Below, one piece after another: positions 1-9,383 of a stretch of DNA of 64,000 nucleotides (its first letter is position 1; each line of letters opens with the position of its first letter). The notes under the pieces were generated by a model. That model searched no databases. It was not told the origin of the DNA and was given only the letters and a program-made list of their open reading frames with translations. Both the position numbers and the translations under genes were made by a program. Source of the stretch: Actinoplanes siamensis (lineage in GTDB: Bacteria; Actinomycetota; Actinomycetes; Mycobacteriales; Micromonosporaceae); contig NZ_BOMW01000028.1 in NCBI RefSeq assembly GCF_016862395.1, positions 62,001 to 126,000 of the forward strand, in the 5' to 3' direction.

Positions 1-19
1 AAGCCAGCCGGGCGAGCGG

Positions 20-1138
20 TCAGGCGGCCCACTCCTTGGCGAGGAGTTCGTAGGAGTGGACGCGGTCCGCGTGCCGGTGGGTGATCGTGGTGACCAGCAG
101 CTCGTCGGCGCCGGTCACCCGCCGCAACGTCTCCAGCTTCGCCGCGACCGTCGACGGCGAGCCGACGAACTGCGTGTCCACCCGGTCGGCCACCAGCGCC
201 CGGTCCTGCGGGGTCCAGGCGAACGCGGCCGCCTCCTGCTCGCTGGGGAACGGCACCGCCCCGAGCCCGGACCGGATGCTGCGCACCCAGTGGGCGTACG
301 GCGCGGCCAGCCGCCGGGCCGTCTCGTCGTCCTCCGCGACCACCACGTCGGCCGACACCATCAGGTACGGCCGGGCCAGAGTCGCCGAGGGCACGAACGA
401 CTCCCGGTACGCCGACACCGCCTCCAGCACCTTCGCCGGCGCGACGTGGTAGTTCGCGGCGAACGGCAGCCCCCGTGCGCCGGCCGTGCGCGCGCTCTCC
501 CCACCGCTACTGCCCAGCAGCCAGACCGACAGGTCCGCGCCAGCCCCGGGCACCGCTGTCACCTCGTTGCCCTTGCCGTCCGGGTACGGCCCGGCGAGCA
601 GCCCGAAGATCTGGTCGAGGATCTCGTCGAGCCCCATCGGCTCGGCGCCGGGCTGCGCGAGCAGGCTGCTGGCCAGCGCGGTCCGGTCGGAGGCGAAGAT
701 CGGCGCCCAGGAGAACGGTTTCGGGATCAGCAGCCCGTCGACGACGCGATCCCCGGCGGGTTCGGCCGCCGCGGCGGCCGCGCGCAGCGCCTCCTTCTTG
801 GCCTGCCCGGACCGGCCCAGCCCGAGGTCGAACCGGCCCGGATAGAGCGCGTCGAGCAGGCCGAATTGCTCGACGATCGACAGCGCCGTCTGGTGCCCGG
901 TCTGCACCGCGCCGGATCCGAGCCGGATCCGTGAGGTCACCGCGGCGATCTGCCCGAGCAGCAGCGCCGGCTGGGCCGAGGCGACGCCGGGGGTGAAGTG
1001 GTGCTCGGCCACCCAGTACCGGTGGTAGCCGAACCGCTCGGCGCTGCGCGCCAGATCGAGCGTGCGGCGCAGCGCGTCGCCGACGTCGCCGCCGGACACG
1101 AGTGGGGCGAGGTCGAGGACCGACAGGGGTACGGACAT
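20..1138 (-). CDS. LLM-class flavin-dependent monooxygenase, MsnO8-like
   Basis: A 372-residue bacterial-luciferase-fold oxidoreductase, expected to use reduced FMN (or F420) and oxygen on a small organic substrate in the cytosol. The N-terminus ([14 protein letters not shown]) and the [11 protein letters not shown] stretch near residue 42 are typical of the MsnO8/LuxA-like subfamily. It is the last gene of a minus-strand operon and starts 3 bp after the stop of the next LLM gene. No flavin reductase lies in the operon, so reduced flavin must come from elsewhere. The substrate cannot be read from sequence; the operon context suggests organosulfur or related scavenging. Confidence 0.88.
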   Translation of the reverse strand: MSVPLSVLDLAPLVSGGDVGDALRRTLDLARSAERFGYHRYWVAEHHFTPGVASAQPALLLGQIAAVTSRIRLGSGAVQTGHQTALSIVEQFGLLDALYPGRFDLGLGRSGQAKKEALRAAAAAAEPAGDRVVDGLLIPKPFSWAPIFASDRTALASSLLAQPGAEPMGLDEILDQIFGLLAGPYPDGKGNEVTAVPGAGADLSVWLLGSSGGESARTAGARGLPFAANYHVAPAKVLEAVSAYRESFVPSATLARPYLMVSADVVVAEDDETARRLAAPYAHWVRSIRSGLGAVPFPSEQEAAAFAWTPQDRALVADRVDTQFVGSPSTVAAKLETLRRVTGADELLVTTITHRHADRVHSYELLAKEWAA

Positions 1139-1141
1139 GGC

Positions 1142-2155
1142 TTACCGACCTTTCAACTGGCGTAGCACGGGGGCGACCTCACCGGCGAAGAGCTCCAGGC
1201 TGGCCCGCTGCTGCTTCTCGGTCAGGCCTTCGGTGTCAGCGGACAGGTGGGTGAGCTCGTGACCGAACCGCTCGTGGTAGCGGTGCACCTTGTCGATGAT
1301 CTGCTGCGGGCTGCCGATCAGCGCGGAGCTGCGCTCGACGGCGTCCTCGATGGTCGGGAACACCGGCTCGACCCCGACCTTACGGAACTGGTCGATCCGG
1401 GCCTGCCAGATCGGCCGGTACACGTCGAGCGCCTCCTGCGACGTGCGTGCGACGTAGAACCCGGCGCTGCCGGCGCCGATCCGGATCGCTGCCGGGTCGT
1501 GGCCGTGGAAGGCCCAGCGTTCCCGGTAGAAATCGATCAGTTCGGCGTACGGCTCGATCGGGTTGGTGACGTTCGCCGAGAACAGCGGGTCGCCGTACCG
1601 CGCGGCCAGCTCCACCGAGGCCCGGCTGGTCGCGCTGCCGTGCCAGACGGTGATCGGCTGCTGCAGCGGCCGGGGCCAGGTCTCCGCGTCGGTCAGCGAC
1701 GGCCGGAACCTGCCTTCCCAGGTCACCGTGGGTTCGCGCCACAGCCGGCGGAACAGTTCGTAGCTCTCCCGTTGCCGTTCCCACTGGTCCTCGACGGTGA
1801 CGTGGAACAGTTTCGCCTGCGCGGTCCCGTTGCCCTTGCCGACGATCAGTTCGAGGCGCCCGCCGCAGAGGTTGTCCAGCGTGCTGTAGTCCTCGAAGGC
1901 GCGGACCGGGTCGAGCAGGCTGAGCGTGGTGACGCCGGTCCAGAGCCGGATCCGGGACGTCCTGGCGGCGATGTGGCTGAGCACGACGGGCGGCGACGAG
2001 GACAGGAACGGCCGCTCGTGCCGCTCTCCCACGGCGAACCCGTCGAAGCCGAGCTCCTCGCCGAGGACCGCGCTGTCGACGACCTCGCGCAGCCGCTGCG
2101 CCGGGCTCTTGTCCCGGTCGAAGTGGGTGATCAGGGTGAGCAGCAGGAATTTCAT
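1142..2155 (-). CDS. LLM-class flavin-dependent oxidoreductase
   Basis: A 337-residue luciferase-like monooxygenase. The open frame runs further upstream, but ATG at 2155 is preferred: it overlaps the stop of the preceding gene by four bases (ATGA), and the protein then begins with a proper first beta strand (MKFLLLTLITHF). GFDGFAVGERHERPF near residue 40 and the GRLELIVGKGNG loop near residue 105 are family hallmarks. It is translationally coupled to the NtaA/DszA-type gene upstream, which implies joint function on one substrate or on successive intermediates. Confidence 0.87.
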   Translation of the reverse strand: MKFLLLTLITHFDRDKSPAQRLREVVDSAVLGEELGFDGFAVGERHERPFLSSSPPVVLSHIAARTSRIRLWTGVTTLSLLDPVRAFEDYSTLDNLCGGRLELIVGKGNGTAQAKLFHVTVEDQWERQRESYELFRRLWREPTVTWEGRFRPSLTDAETWPRPLQQPITVWHGSATSRASVELAARYGDPLFSANVTNPIEPYAELIDFYRERWAFHGHDPAAIRIGAGSAGFYVARTSQEALDVYRPIWQARIDQFRKVGVEPVFPTIEDAVERSSALIGSPQQIIDKVHRYHERFGHELTHLSADTEGLTEKQQRASLELFAGEVAPVLRQLKGR

Positions 2156-3420
2156 GCCAGCCCCAGGTGGCCGCGCAGGGTCGTGGACGAGTACTCGGTA
2201 CGGAACACGCCGCGCTCCTGCAGCAACGGGACCACCTGGTCCACGAAGTCGTCCAGGCCGGCCGGCGTCAGGTGCGGGACCAGGATGAACCCGTCGCAGG
2301 CGTCGGTCTGCACGTACTCGTCGAGCTGCTCGGCGACACGCGCGGCCGTGCCGATGAAGTTCTGCCGCCCGGTCACCTCGATCACCAGGTCCCGGATCGA
2401 CAGCTTCTTGGCCTCGGCGAGGGCCCGCCACTCGTTGGCGGTCCTGATCCGGTCCGGGAACATGCCGGCCCGGCCCTTGATGATCGTGTCGTCCTCGTCG
2501 AGCACCGGGTCCGCCGTGGGCAGCGGCCCGTCCGGGTCGTAGGCCGACAGGTCCTGGTTCCACAGCTGCTCCAGCAGCAGGATCGCGGTCTGCGGGCTGA
2601 CCTGCTGCCGCCGGATGTGGTGTGCCTTCTCCTGCGCGTCGGCGTCGGTGTCCCCCAGCACGTAGGACACCCCAGGGATGATCTTCAAGGAATCGGGACG
2701 GCGGCCGTACGCCGGCAGCCGGTCCTTGACGTCGCGGTAGAACTGCCGCGCGTCCTCCAGCCGGTGGTGCCGCGAGAAGATCGCGTCGGCGTGCCGGGCG
2801 GCGAGTTCGCGCCCTTGCGCCGAGTCGCCGGCCTGCAGGATCACCGGGTGTCCCTGCGGGCTGCGCGGCGCCCCGAACCGCCCGTGGATGTCGAACTGCG
2901 AGCTTCTGATCGCGAAGTCGCCGCCGTCGGTGTCCCACAGGGTGCGCGCCGCCTCGATGAACTCGCCGGCCCGCCGGTACCGGTCGGCGTGGTCGAGGAA
3001 TCCGCCGCGCCGGAAGTTCTCGCCGAAGAACGCCCCGTGTGAGGTGACCACGTTCCACGCGGCCCGCCCGCCGGACAGGTGGTCGAGCGTCGCGAGTTGC
3101 CGGGCCAGCTCGTACGGCTCGTGGAACGTCGCGTTCAGCGTCCCGGCCAGACCCAGGTGCTCGGTGACCGCGGCCAGCGCGGCCAGCACGGTGAGCGTGT
3201 CCGGGCGGCCGACCACGTCGAGGTCGTGGATGAGCCCGCGCTGCTCGCGCAGCCGCAGGCCCTCGGCGAGGAAGAAGAAGTCGAACCTGCCGCGCTCGGC
3301 GGTGCGGGCCAGGTGCTCGAACGACGAGAAGTCGATCTGGCTGCCGGAATCCGGGTCGCTCCAGACGGTGGTGTTGTTCACGCCGGGGAAGTGCGCGGCG
3401 AGAATGATCTGCTTAGGCAC
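2152..3420 (-). CDS. NtaA/SnaA/DszA-family FMNH2-dependent monooxygenase
   Basis: A 422-residue monooxygenase of the nitrilotriacetate/dibenzothiophene-sulfone/dimethylsulfide type (NtaA, DszA, DmoA, B. subtilis CmoJ/YtnJ). Seen: the opening PKQIILAAHFPG, the WSDPDSGSQIDFSSFEHLA block, AAWNVVTSHG near residue 117, and FGAPRSPQGHPVILQAG near residue 185. GTG at 3420 is chosen because it overlaps the upstream stop by 8 bp and matches the family N-terminus; a start at 3471 would add an arginine-rich stretch absent from the family. Known members split C-S or C-N bonds with FMNH2 and oxygen. Its place beside an ABC importer resembles the sulfur-scavenging ytmI operon of B. subtilis. Confidence 0.88.
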   Translation of the reverse strand: MPKQIILAAHFPGVNNTTVWSDPDSGSQIDFSSFEHLARTAERGRFDFFFLAEGLRLREQRGLIHDLDVVGRPDTLTVLAALAAVTEHLGLAGTLNATFHEPYELARQLATLDHLSGGRAAWNVVTSHGAFFGENFRRGGFLDHADRYRRAGEFIEAARTLWDTDGGDFAIRSSQFDIHGRFGAPRSPQGHPVILQAGDSAQGRELAARHADAIFSRHHRLEDARQFYRDVKDRLPAYGRRPDSLKIIPGVSYVLGDTDADAQEKAHHIRRQQVSPQTAILLLEQLWNQDLSAYDPDGPLPTADPVLDEDDTIIKGRAGMFPDRIRTANEWRALAEAKKLSIRDLVIEVTGRQNFIGTAARVAEQLDEYVQTDACDGFILVPHLTPAGLDDFVDQVVPLLQERGVFRTEYSSTTLRGHLGLA

Positions 3421-4408
3421 GGGCGGCCTCCTGGTAACGGTTGACCGCCGCCGGCAGGCCGAGGCGCTCACGCAGGGTGGTGGCGGTGGAGGGCTCGAAC
3501 AGGCCGCGCCGCCGCAGTTCGGGCACCAGGTCTGCGGTGATCGTGGCGAGGTCGCCGGGGCCGCCGGGGCGCAACCGGATGCCGGCGATCCCGGCCGGTT
3601 GCCACCCGGCGATCAGGTCGGCGAGCTCGGCGGGCGTGCCGGCGAAGACGGCCGCGTCGGAGGTGGTGGCGCCGCGCCGGCGGATCGCGGCCTCCTGGTC
3701 GGCGTCGAGGAACGCGACGATGTCGGCGAAGACCAGTTTGCCGGCCGGGATCCGCCGGACGAACCCGGCGGCGCTGCTCACGTCGGCCGGGGTCACGAAG
3801 TAGACGTCGACGTCGAGCCGCTCCCAGGCCTGCGGCCCGTGGGTGAGCGCGGCGACGACCGGCTGGCCCTGCGGCGGCCGCGGCACGATCGACGGGCCCT
3901 TCACCGAGAAGTACGTACCGTCGAAGTCGATGTAGTGCAGTTTGTCCCGGTCGATGAACCGGCCGGTGGCGACGTCCTTGATGATCGCGTCGTCCTCCCA
4001 GCTGTCCCAGAGCCGGCGCACCACCTCCACCGCGTCGGCCGCCTCGGCGAGCAGCTCGTCGGCGCCGAGCGGCTCGCGGCGCCCGAGCAGGGCCGCCTCG
4101 GCCGGGTCGGCGGAGACCCGCACCTGCCAGCCGGCCCGCCCGCGGCTGACGTGGTCGAGGGTGGCCAGCGAGGTGGACAGGTGGAACGGCTCGGTGTGGG
4201 TGGTGGTGGCGACCGGGATCAGCCCGACGTGCCGGGTCAGCGGCGCGACCCGGGCGGCGACCAGCACGGCGTCCGGGCCTTGCCGCCCGAACCGGTCGTC
4301 GAAGGTCACGAAGTCCAGCCGCGCCCGGTCGGCCTGCCGGACCGCGTCGATCCAGTCGGCGGCCGCGAAGGAGGCGTCCTCCAACGCCACCGCGATCCGT
4401 AGGGTCAT
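3413..4408 (-). CDS. Short NtaA/DszA-like LLM monooxygenase
   Basis: A 331-residue LLM protein related to the neighbouring NtaA-type enzyme. It shares the IDFDGTYFSVKGPSIVPRPP block (residues about 160-180) and the C-terminal RERLGL tail of DszA-like proteins, but is about 90 residues shorter, so the family's usual insertion segments are reduced. It overlaps the next gene by 8 bp and the ATPase gene upstream by 4 bp (ATGA). With its neighbour it may form two steps on one substrate or a pair of different specificity. The substrate is unknown. Confidence 0.83.
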   Translation of the reverse strand: MTLRIAVALEDASFAAADWIDAVRQADRARLDFVTFDDRFGRQGPDAVLVAARVAPLTRHVGLIPVATTTHTEPFHLSTSLATLDHVSRGRAGWQVRVSADPAEAALLGRREPLGADELLAEAADAVEVVRRLWDSWEDDAIIKDVATGRFIDRDKLHYIDFDGTYFSVKGPSIVPRPPQGQPVVAALTHGPQAWERLDVDVYFVTPADVSSAAGFVRRIPAGKLVFADIVAFLDADQEAAIRRRGATTSDAAVFAGTPAELADLIAGWQPAGIAGIRLRPGGPGDLATITADLVPELRRRGLFEPSTATTLRERLGLPAAVNRYQEAARA

Positions 4409-5937
4409 GCGGGAACCTCCAATGTCGGCACAGCGGCCAGCAGTTCGCGGGTGTACTCGTGTGCGGGCCGGTCGAAGACGGCCGATGCGGGGCCCTGCTC
4501 GACCACCCGGCCGTCGTGCATGACCAGGACCCGGTCGGCCAGGTCGCGGACCACGCCGAGGTCGTGCGAGATGAACAGCAACGCGGTCCCGTCCTGTTCG
4601 CGGATCTCCGCGAGCAGGTCGAGCACCTGCGCCTGGACCGAGACGTCGAGGGCGGAGACCGGCTCGTCGCAGATGATCAGGCTCGGTCGCGGGGCGATGG
4701 CGCGGGCGATCGCGACGCGCTGCCGCTGCCCGCCGGAGAGCTGCCGCGGGTACCGGTCGAGGACGTCCTCGCCGAGCCCGACGCGCTCCAGGAACGGCGC
4801 CGGGGACGCGCCGCGGGGCAGGGCCTCGGCGACGATGCGCCGCACGGTCCAGCGCGGGTCGAACGCCGACAGCGGGTCCTGCGCGATGAACTGCAGCCGC
4901 CGGCGCAGCGGCCGCCGGGCCCGCTCGGGCACCCCGCTGAACCGCTGCCCCTCGAACCGGACCTGCCCGGACGTCGGCTCGGCCAGCCCGAACAGCAGCT
5001 GCGCCACGGTGGTCTTGCCGGACCCGGACTCGCCGACCAGCCCGACGATCTCGCCGCGCCGGACCGTCACGTCGACGTCGCGCACCACGGCCCGGTCGCC
5101 GTAGACCTTGCGCAGCGCGGTCGCCTCCACGACCACCGGGCCGGGTGCGGGGCCGGTCGCGCGCCGGCGTCCGGCCGCGGCTTCGACCAAAGTCCGGGTG
5201 TACGTGTGGACAGCGCCCGTGAGCAGTGCCTTCGTCGGCGCCGACTCGACGATCCGGCCGTCCTTCATGACCAGCACCCGATCGGCGAGCTGCGCCACCA
5301 CGGCCAGGTCGTGGCTGATCAGCAGCAGCGTCTGGCCGGCCGCGCGACGCTCGGCGAGCAGCCTGAGGATCTGCGCCTGGACGGTGGCGTCCAGCGCCGT
5401 GGTGGGCTCGTCGGCGATCAACAGCTTCGGGGCGGCGGCCAGAGCCGAGGCGATCAGCGCGCGCTGGCGCAGGCCACCGGAGAGTTGATGCGGGTACTGC
5501 CCGGCCCGCCGCTGGGGTTCGGGGACGTGCACCTCCTCCAGGAGACGGTGTGCCTGTCTCGTACGAGCGGACCGGGAACGCTCGCCATGGACCCGCAGGA
5601 CCTCGGAGATCTCCGCCCCCACCGTGCGCAGCGGATCGAGCGAGACCAGGGCGTCCTGCAGCACCAGCCCGGCGAAGCCGCCACGCAGCCGGCGCCAGTC
5701 GCGCGGCGCGAAGCGCCGCGCGTCCTGCCCGTCGACCTCCAAACGGACCGCGTCGACCCGGGCCCCCGGACCGGCCAGTCCGACCAGGCTGCGGGCGGTG
5801 ACGCTCTTACCCGAGCCGGACTCGCCGACGATCGCGACGCACTCGCCGGGTTCGATCTCGAAGCTGACGCCGCGCACGGCGTCCACGGTCCGCCGGGGCA
5901 GCTGGAAGGTGACCCGCAGGTCTTCGACCCGGATCAT
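4405..5937 (-). CDS. Peptide/nickel-type ABC importer, fused double ATPase (DppD-DppF fusion)
   Basis: A 510-residue protein with two ABC ATPase domains in tandem, the role split between DppD and DppF (OppD/OppF) in other systems. Domain 1 has Walker [11 protein letters not shown], signature [12 protein letters not shown] and Walker [13 protein letters not shown]. Domain 2 has [22 protein letters not shown] and [15 protein letters not shown] at 5937 ([11 protein letters not shown]) is chosen over a longer frame because it overlaps the permease stop as ATGA. It powers the importer made with the two permeases and binding protein upstream, at the inner face of the membrane. Confidence 0.93.
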   Translation of the reverse strand: MIRVEDLRVTFQLPRRTVDAVRGVSFEIEPGECVAIVGESGSGKSVTARSLVGLAGPGARVDAVRLEVDGQDARRFAPRDWRRLRGGFAGLVLQDALVSLDPLRTVGAEISEVLRVHGERSRSARTRQAHRLLEEVHVPEPQRRAGQYPHQLSGGLRQRALIASALAAAPKLLIADEPTTALDATVQAQILRLLAERRAAGQTLLLISHDLAVVAQLADRVLVMKDGRIVESAPTKALLTGAVHTYTRTLVEAAAGRRRATGPAPGPVVVEATALRKVYGDRAVVRDVDVTVRRGEIVGLVGESGSGKTTVAQLLFGLAEPTSGQVRFEGQRFSGVPERARRPLRRRLQFIAQDPLSAFDPRWTVRRIVAEALPRGASPAPFLERVGLGEDVLDRYPRQLSGGQRQRVAIARAIAPRPSLIICDEPVSALDVSVQAQVLDLLAEIREQDGTALLFISHDLGVVRDLADRVLVMHDGRVVEQGPASAVFDRPAHEYTRELLAAVPTLEVPA

Positions 5938-6788
5938 GCGAGCTCCCGCCCCTCGAAGCGGCGCTGGTAGAAGCGCCCGGCCACGGTGAGCGCGACGATC
6001 GTGGCGGTGACCACGGCGCCCGGCAGCACCGAGGCCCACCAGGCGACGTGCAGGTATCCACGGCCTTCGGAGATCATCGCGCCCCATTCGGGTGAGGGTG
6101 GTTGCGGGCCCATGCCGAGGAAGCTGAGACCGGCGGCGAGCAGGATCGCCTCGCCCAGGCCGAGCACCGCGAGCACCGGGACCGGGCCCAGCACGTTGGG
6201 CAGCACGTGCCGCACCACCAGGCGGGACCGGGCGGCGCCGAACGCGACGGCGTGCGTGACGTACGCGGCCCGGCGCACCACGAACGTCTGCGCCCGCACC
6301 ACCCGGGCGAAGTGCGGCACCAGCGCCATCCCGATCGCCACGATCAGGCTGGTGGTGCCCGTCCCGGCGATCGCGATGAACAGCAGGGCGAGCAGCACCA
6401 GCGGGAACGCCGACAGCGCGTCGAACGAGCGGCTCAGCGCCTCGTCGGCGATCTTGTGGCTGAGGCCGGCGAGCAGGCCGAGCAGGATGCCGGCGCCGAC
6501 CGCGATCAGGGTGGCGGCGACACCGATGGACAACGAGTGCCGGGCGCCGTGCACCACCCGGGCGAACACGTCGCGGCCGAGCTGGTCGGTGCCGAACCAG
6601 TGCTGCCCGGACGGGGCCTCCAGCACGTGCAGCGGGTCGGCGGCCAGCGGGTCGCCGGCGAACAGCGCCGGCCAGAGGGCCGCGAGCAGCGCCAGGACCA
6701 GGAACACCGCGGCCGCGGCCAGGCCCGGCCGGGGCGCCCGCAGGCTGCGCGCCCGGGCGGCGCCGGGCCGGTCGAGAGCGATGGTCAT
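5934..6788 (-). CDS. ABC transporter permease, DppC-like
   Basis: A 284-residue inner-membrane permease of the Dpp/Opp class. It has an N-terminal hydrophobic segment (residues about 22-45), a WFGTDQLGRDVFARVVHGAR block typical of DppC/OppC, and about five further membrane spans. ATGA coupling to the ATPase gene and a 2-bp gap from the DppB-like gene show a single transcript. It is the second half of the transmembrane channel. Confidence 0.92.
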   Translation of the reverse strand: MTIALDRPGAARARSLRAPRPGLAAAAVFLVLALLAALWPALFAGDPLAADPLHVLEAPSGQHWFGTDQLGRDVFARVVHGARHSLSIGVAATLIAVGAGILLGLLAGLSHKIADEALSRSFDALSAFPLVLLALLFIAIAGTGTTSLIVAIGMALVPHFARVVRAQTFVVRRAAYVTHAVAFGAARSRLVVRHVLPNVLGPVPVLAVLGLGEAILLAAGLSFLGMGPQPPSPEWGAMISEGRGYLHVAWWASVLPGAVVTATIVALTVAGRFYQRRFEGRELA

Positions 6789-6790
6789 GG

Positions 6791-7690
6791 TCAGCTCCTC
6801 CGCAACCGGGGGTCGATGAGCAGGTAGGCCAGGTCGGTCACGGTGTTGATCACGACGAACACGGCGGCCGCGAGGATCACCACGGCGAGCACCACCGGCA
6901 GGTCGCTGGAGTTGACCGCCTGCACGGTGACCTGGCCCAGCCCGGGCCGGCCGAACACCTGCTCGACGATCACGGTGCCACCGATCAGCACCCCGAACGA
7001 CCAGCCGAGCATGGTCACCGCCGGCAGCAGCGCGTGCTTGAGCGCGTGCCGGATGAGCACCCCGCTCTCCCGCAGGCCACGGGCCCGCGCGGTGACCGCG
7101 AACGGCTCGTCCAGGGCGCGGTCCAGCCCGTCGCGCAGCACCTGGGCCAGGGTGCCGGCGATCGGCAGGCCCAGCGTGATCGCCGGCAGCACCAGGGCGG
7201 CGAAGCCGCGGTCCCCGGAGACCGGGAACCAGCCGAGCCGGAACGAGAAGATGCTGAGCAGGATGATCCCGATCAAAAACGGCGGGGTGGAGACCAGGAT
7301 CAACCCCGCCGTCGAGGTGAGGCGGCGGGCGGTGACCGCGAAGAGCAGCGCCAGGACGACCCCGAACACGGCAGCCGCCACGGCCAGCTTCAGCGTCGGC
7401 GCGAGCTGGCTGCCGATCACGGCGGAGACCGGGCGCTGCAGCAGGTACGAGCGGCCCAGGTCACCGTGCGCCGCGCGCAGCAGGAAGTCCAGGTACTGCA
7501 CCACGGCCGAGCGGTCGAGGTGCCACTCCTGGATGATCTGTGCCCGGATGCCCGGGGTGTCGGCGCCGTCGCCGACGATCGCGTCCACCGTGTCGCCGGG
7601 CGCGGCGAGCAGCGCCAGGTAGGCGGCGGTCGCGGCGGCCCAGAGGACCAGCAGCCCCGCGCCCGCCCGGCGCAGGATCGCGGTGATCAC
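6791..7690 (-). CDS. ABC transporter permease, DppB-like
   Basis: A 299-residue permease. The first membrane helix (LLVLWAAATAAYLALLAAPGD) is followed by a periplasmic-type segment and the conserved DppB GDLGRSYLLQRPVS region near residue 95. About five more helices follow, with the ARARGLRESGVLIRHALKHA coupling loop near residue 200. The GTG start at 7690 overlaps the stop of the binding-protein gene (GTGA). It pairs with the DppC-like protein to form the import channel. Confidence 0.92.
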   Translation of the reverse strand: MITAILRRAGAGLLVLWAAATAAYLALLAAPGDTVDAIVGDGADTPGIRAQIIQEWHLDRSAVVQYLDFLLRAAHGDLGRSYLLQRPVSAVIGSQLAPTLKLAVAAAVFGVVLALLFAVTARRLTSTAGLILVSTPPFLIGIILLSIFSFRLGWFPVSGDRGFAALVLPAITLGLPIAGTLAQVLRDGLDRALDEPFAVTARARGLRESGVLIRHALKHALLPAVTMLGWSFGVLIGGTVIVEQVFGRPGLGQVTVQAVNSSDLPVVLAVVILAAAVFVVINTVTDLAYLLIDPRLRRS

Positions 7691-9327
7691 TTGCCCAGCC
7701 AGAGGCGGTAGGCGCTGCCCGGGACGCCGGCGGTGGGCTCGAACCCGACACCGCCCACGCTCCTGGACGCCGCGATCTGGTCCTGCGGCGCGTAGAGCGG
7801 GAGCACCAGGGCCTGGTCGGTGATCACCAGTTGCTGCACCTTGCGGTAGAGCTCGGTGCGCCCGGCCTGGTCGGTGGTGGCGACCGCGTCGTCGAGCAGC
7901 TTGTCCAGCTGCGGGTTCTTGAAGCCGGTGCGGTTGATCGAGCCGGTCGAGTAGAGCATCAGGTTCAGCGCGGCGCCGGCGTCGGTGTCGGCGCGGGAGT
8001 TGTCGAACAGCTCGTAGGCGCCGTCGGCCAGCGCCTTGGTGGCGGTGCCCTGGTCGACCAGCTGGACCTGCAGGTCGATGCCGGCGCTCTGCTTGACCGC
8101 GGCCTGCACGGCCTGGGCCAGCACGTCGCGGCGGTCGCGGACGAACGGGGCGGACTGCACCAGTCGTACCGTCAATCGCTTCCCGTCCCTGGTCCGGAAG
8201 CCCTCGGCGTCCCGAGCCGTCCAGCCGGCCTGGTCCAGCAGCTGGTTGGCCTTCTGCGCGTTCGCGCCGTAGGTGTTCTCCAGGCTCTTGTCGTAGAACG
8301 GACTGGTCGGTCCGATCACGCTCCAGGCGCGCGTCGCGGTCTTGCGGTAGACCCCGGCGAGCACCGCCGGCACGTCCAGCGCCTCGCGGAACGCCTGCCG
8401 GACCAGCACGTCGTCGAAGGGCGCGTGCGCGGTGTTGAAGTAGTACGAGTACGTCGACCCGGAGTTGAGCCCGCGCTGCAGCGACAGGCCGGGGGTCGCG
8501 CTGATCAGCGACTCGTCGGTGGCCGGCACGCCCTCGATCAGCTGGACCTGGCCGGAGGTCAGCGCGCCGACGCGCACCGACGACTCCTTGAGGAACCGGT
8601 AGGTGATCTCGTCGAGGTAGGCCGGGCCGCTGTGGCCGGCGTTCGGCGGCGCCCAGTTGTAGGCCGGGTTCCTGGTGAAGTGCACCTCCTGGCCGGGGGT
8701 GTAGCGGTCCAGCACGAACGGGCCGGTCCCGGCCAGTTGGGGGCCGCCGGCCTTGAGGTTCTCGGCCTCCTGCAGCGACTTCGGGGAGATCTGCGCGCCC
8801 TGCGGGGAGGAGAGGAAGTCGAGGATCAGCACGTCCGGTTTCCTCAGCCGGAAGACCACCGTGGCGGCGTCCCGCACCTCGACCTTGTCGAGGTTCTTCA
8901 GCTGTACGGCGGCGACGGCCGGCGCGTAGTTGGGCGCGAGCAACTGGTCGACGTTGGCCTTCACCGCGGCCGCGTCGAACCGGGTGCCGTCCGAGAACGT
9001 GACGTCGGTGCGCAGCTTGAAGGTGTAGGCCCGGCCGTCCGGCGACACCTCGTAGCCGGTGGCCAGCCAGGGCAGGTAGCCACCCTTGTCGTCGTGGGTG
9101 AGCAGGGCCTCGAAGGTGTTCCAGACCAGCAGCCGGGTCTTGGCCTGGGCGTACTGGTGCGGGTTGAAGGTGATCGGCTCGGTCTCCACGGCCCAGGTCA
9201 GGGAGCCGCCGCTGACCGGCTCACCGGCCTGCGCGGCGTTGCCGCCCGGCGAGCCGGACGAGCAGCCGGCGACGACCAGGGTGGTGGTGACGAAAAGACT
9301 GGCAAGGGTGGCGCGAAAGCGACGCAT
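7687..9327 (-). CDS. ABC transporter substrate-binding lipoprotein, family 5 (SBP_bac_5)
   Basis: A 546-residue extracytoplasmic receptor for the Dpp-type importer. ATG at 9327 is preceded by a strong ribosome site (AGGAGG, 6 bp upstream) and gives a lipoprotein signal: MRRFRATLASLF, a hydrophobic core, then lipobox VVAGC with Cys at about residue 22. The mature part holds family-5 signatures such as GYEVSPDGRAYTFKLR and FSDGTRFDAAAVKANV. It is the first gene of the eight-gene operon and so the best guide to regulation. Family members bind peptides, opines, nickel chelates or glutathione; the LLM neighbours suggest an S- or N-alkyl compound here. Confidence 0.92.
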   Translation of the reverse strand: MRRFRATLASLFVTTTLVVAGCSSGSPGGNAAQAGEPVSGGSLTWAVETEPITFNPHQYAQAKTRLLVWNTFEALLTHDDKGGYLPWLATGYEVSPDGRAYTFKLRTDVTFSDGTRFDAAAVKANVDQLLAPNYAPAVAAVQLKNLDKVEVRDAATVVFRLRKPDVLILDFLSSPQGAQISPKSLQEAENLKAGGPQLAGTGPFVLDRYTPGQEVHFTRNPAYNWAPPNAGHSGPAYLDEITYRFLKESSVRVGALTSGQVQLIEGVPATDESLISATPGLSLQRGLNSGSTYSYYFNTAHAPFDDVLVRQAFREALDVPAVLAGVYRKTATRAWSVIGPTSPFYDKSLENTYGANAQKANQLLDQAGWTARDAEGFRTRDGKRLTVRLVQSAPFVRDRRDVLAQAVQAAVKQSAGIDLQVQLVDQGTATKALADGAYELFDNSRADTDAGAALNLMLYSTGSINRTGFKNPQLDKLLDDAVATTDQAGRTELYRKVQQLVITDQALVLPLYAPQDQIAASRSVGGVGFEPTAGVPGSAYRLWLGK

Positions 9328-9348
9328 GGACGTCCTCCTCTCCATATT

Positions 9349-9367
9349 TCCTATCGGTTGCATAGGA
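9349..9367. promoter_or_regulatory. Perfect dyad TCCTAT-N7-ATAGGA in the divergent promoter gap
   Basis: Six-base arms at 9349-9354 and 9362-9367 match perfectly around a 7-base spacer. The dyad lies in the 56-bp gap between the binding-protein operon (start 9327) and the divergent membrane protein (start 9384), so it could control both. The inner TAT-N7-ATA also fits the T-N11-A pattern of LysR-type sites. That family assignment is inference; no LysR gene is in the window. Confidence 0.55.
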
Positions 9368-9383
9368 GAAAGGCAAGAGGGCT

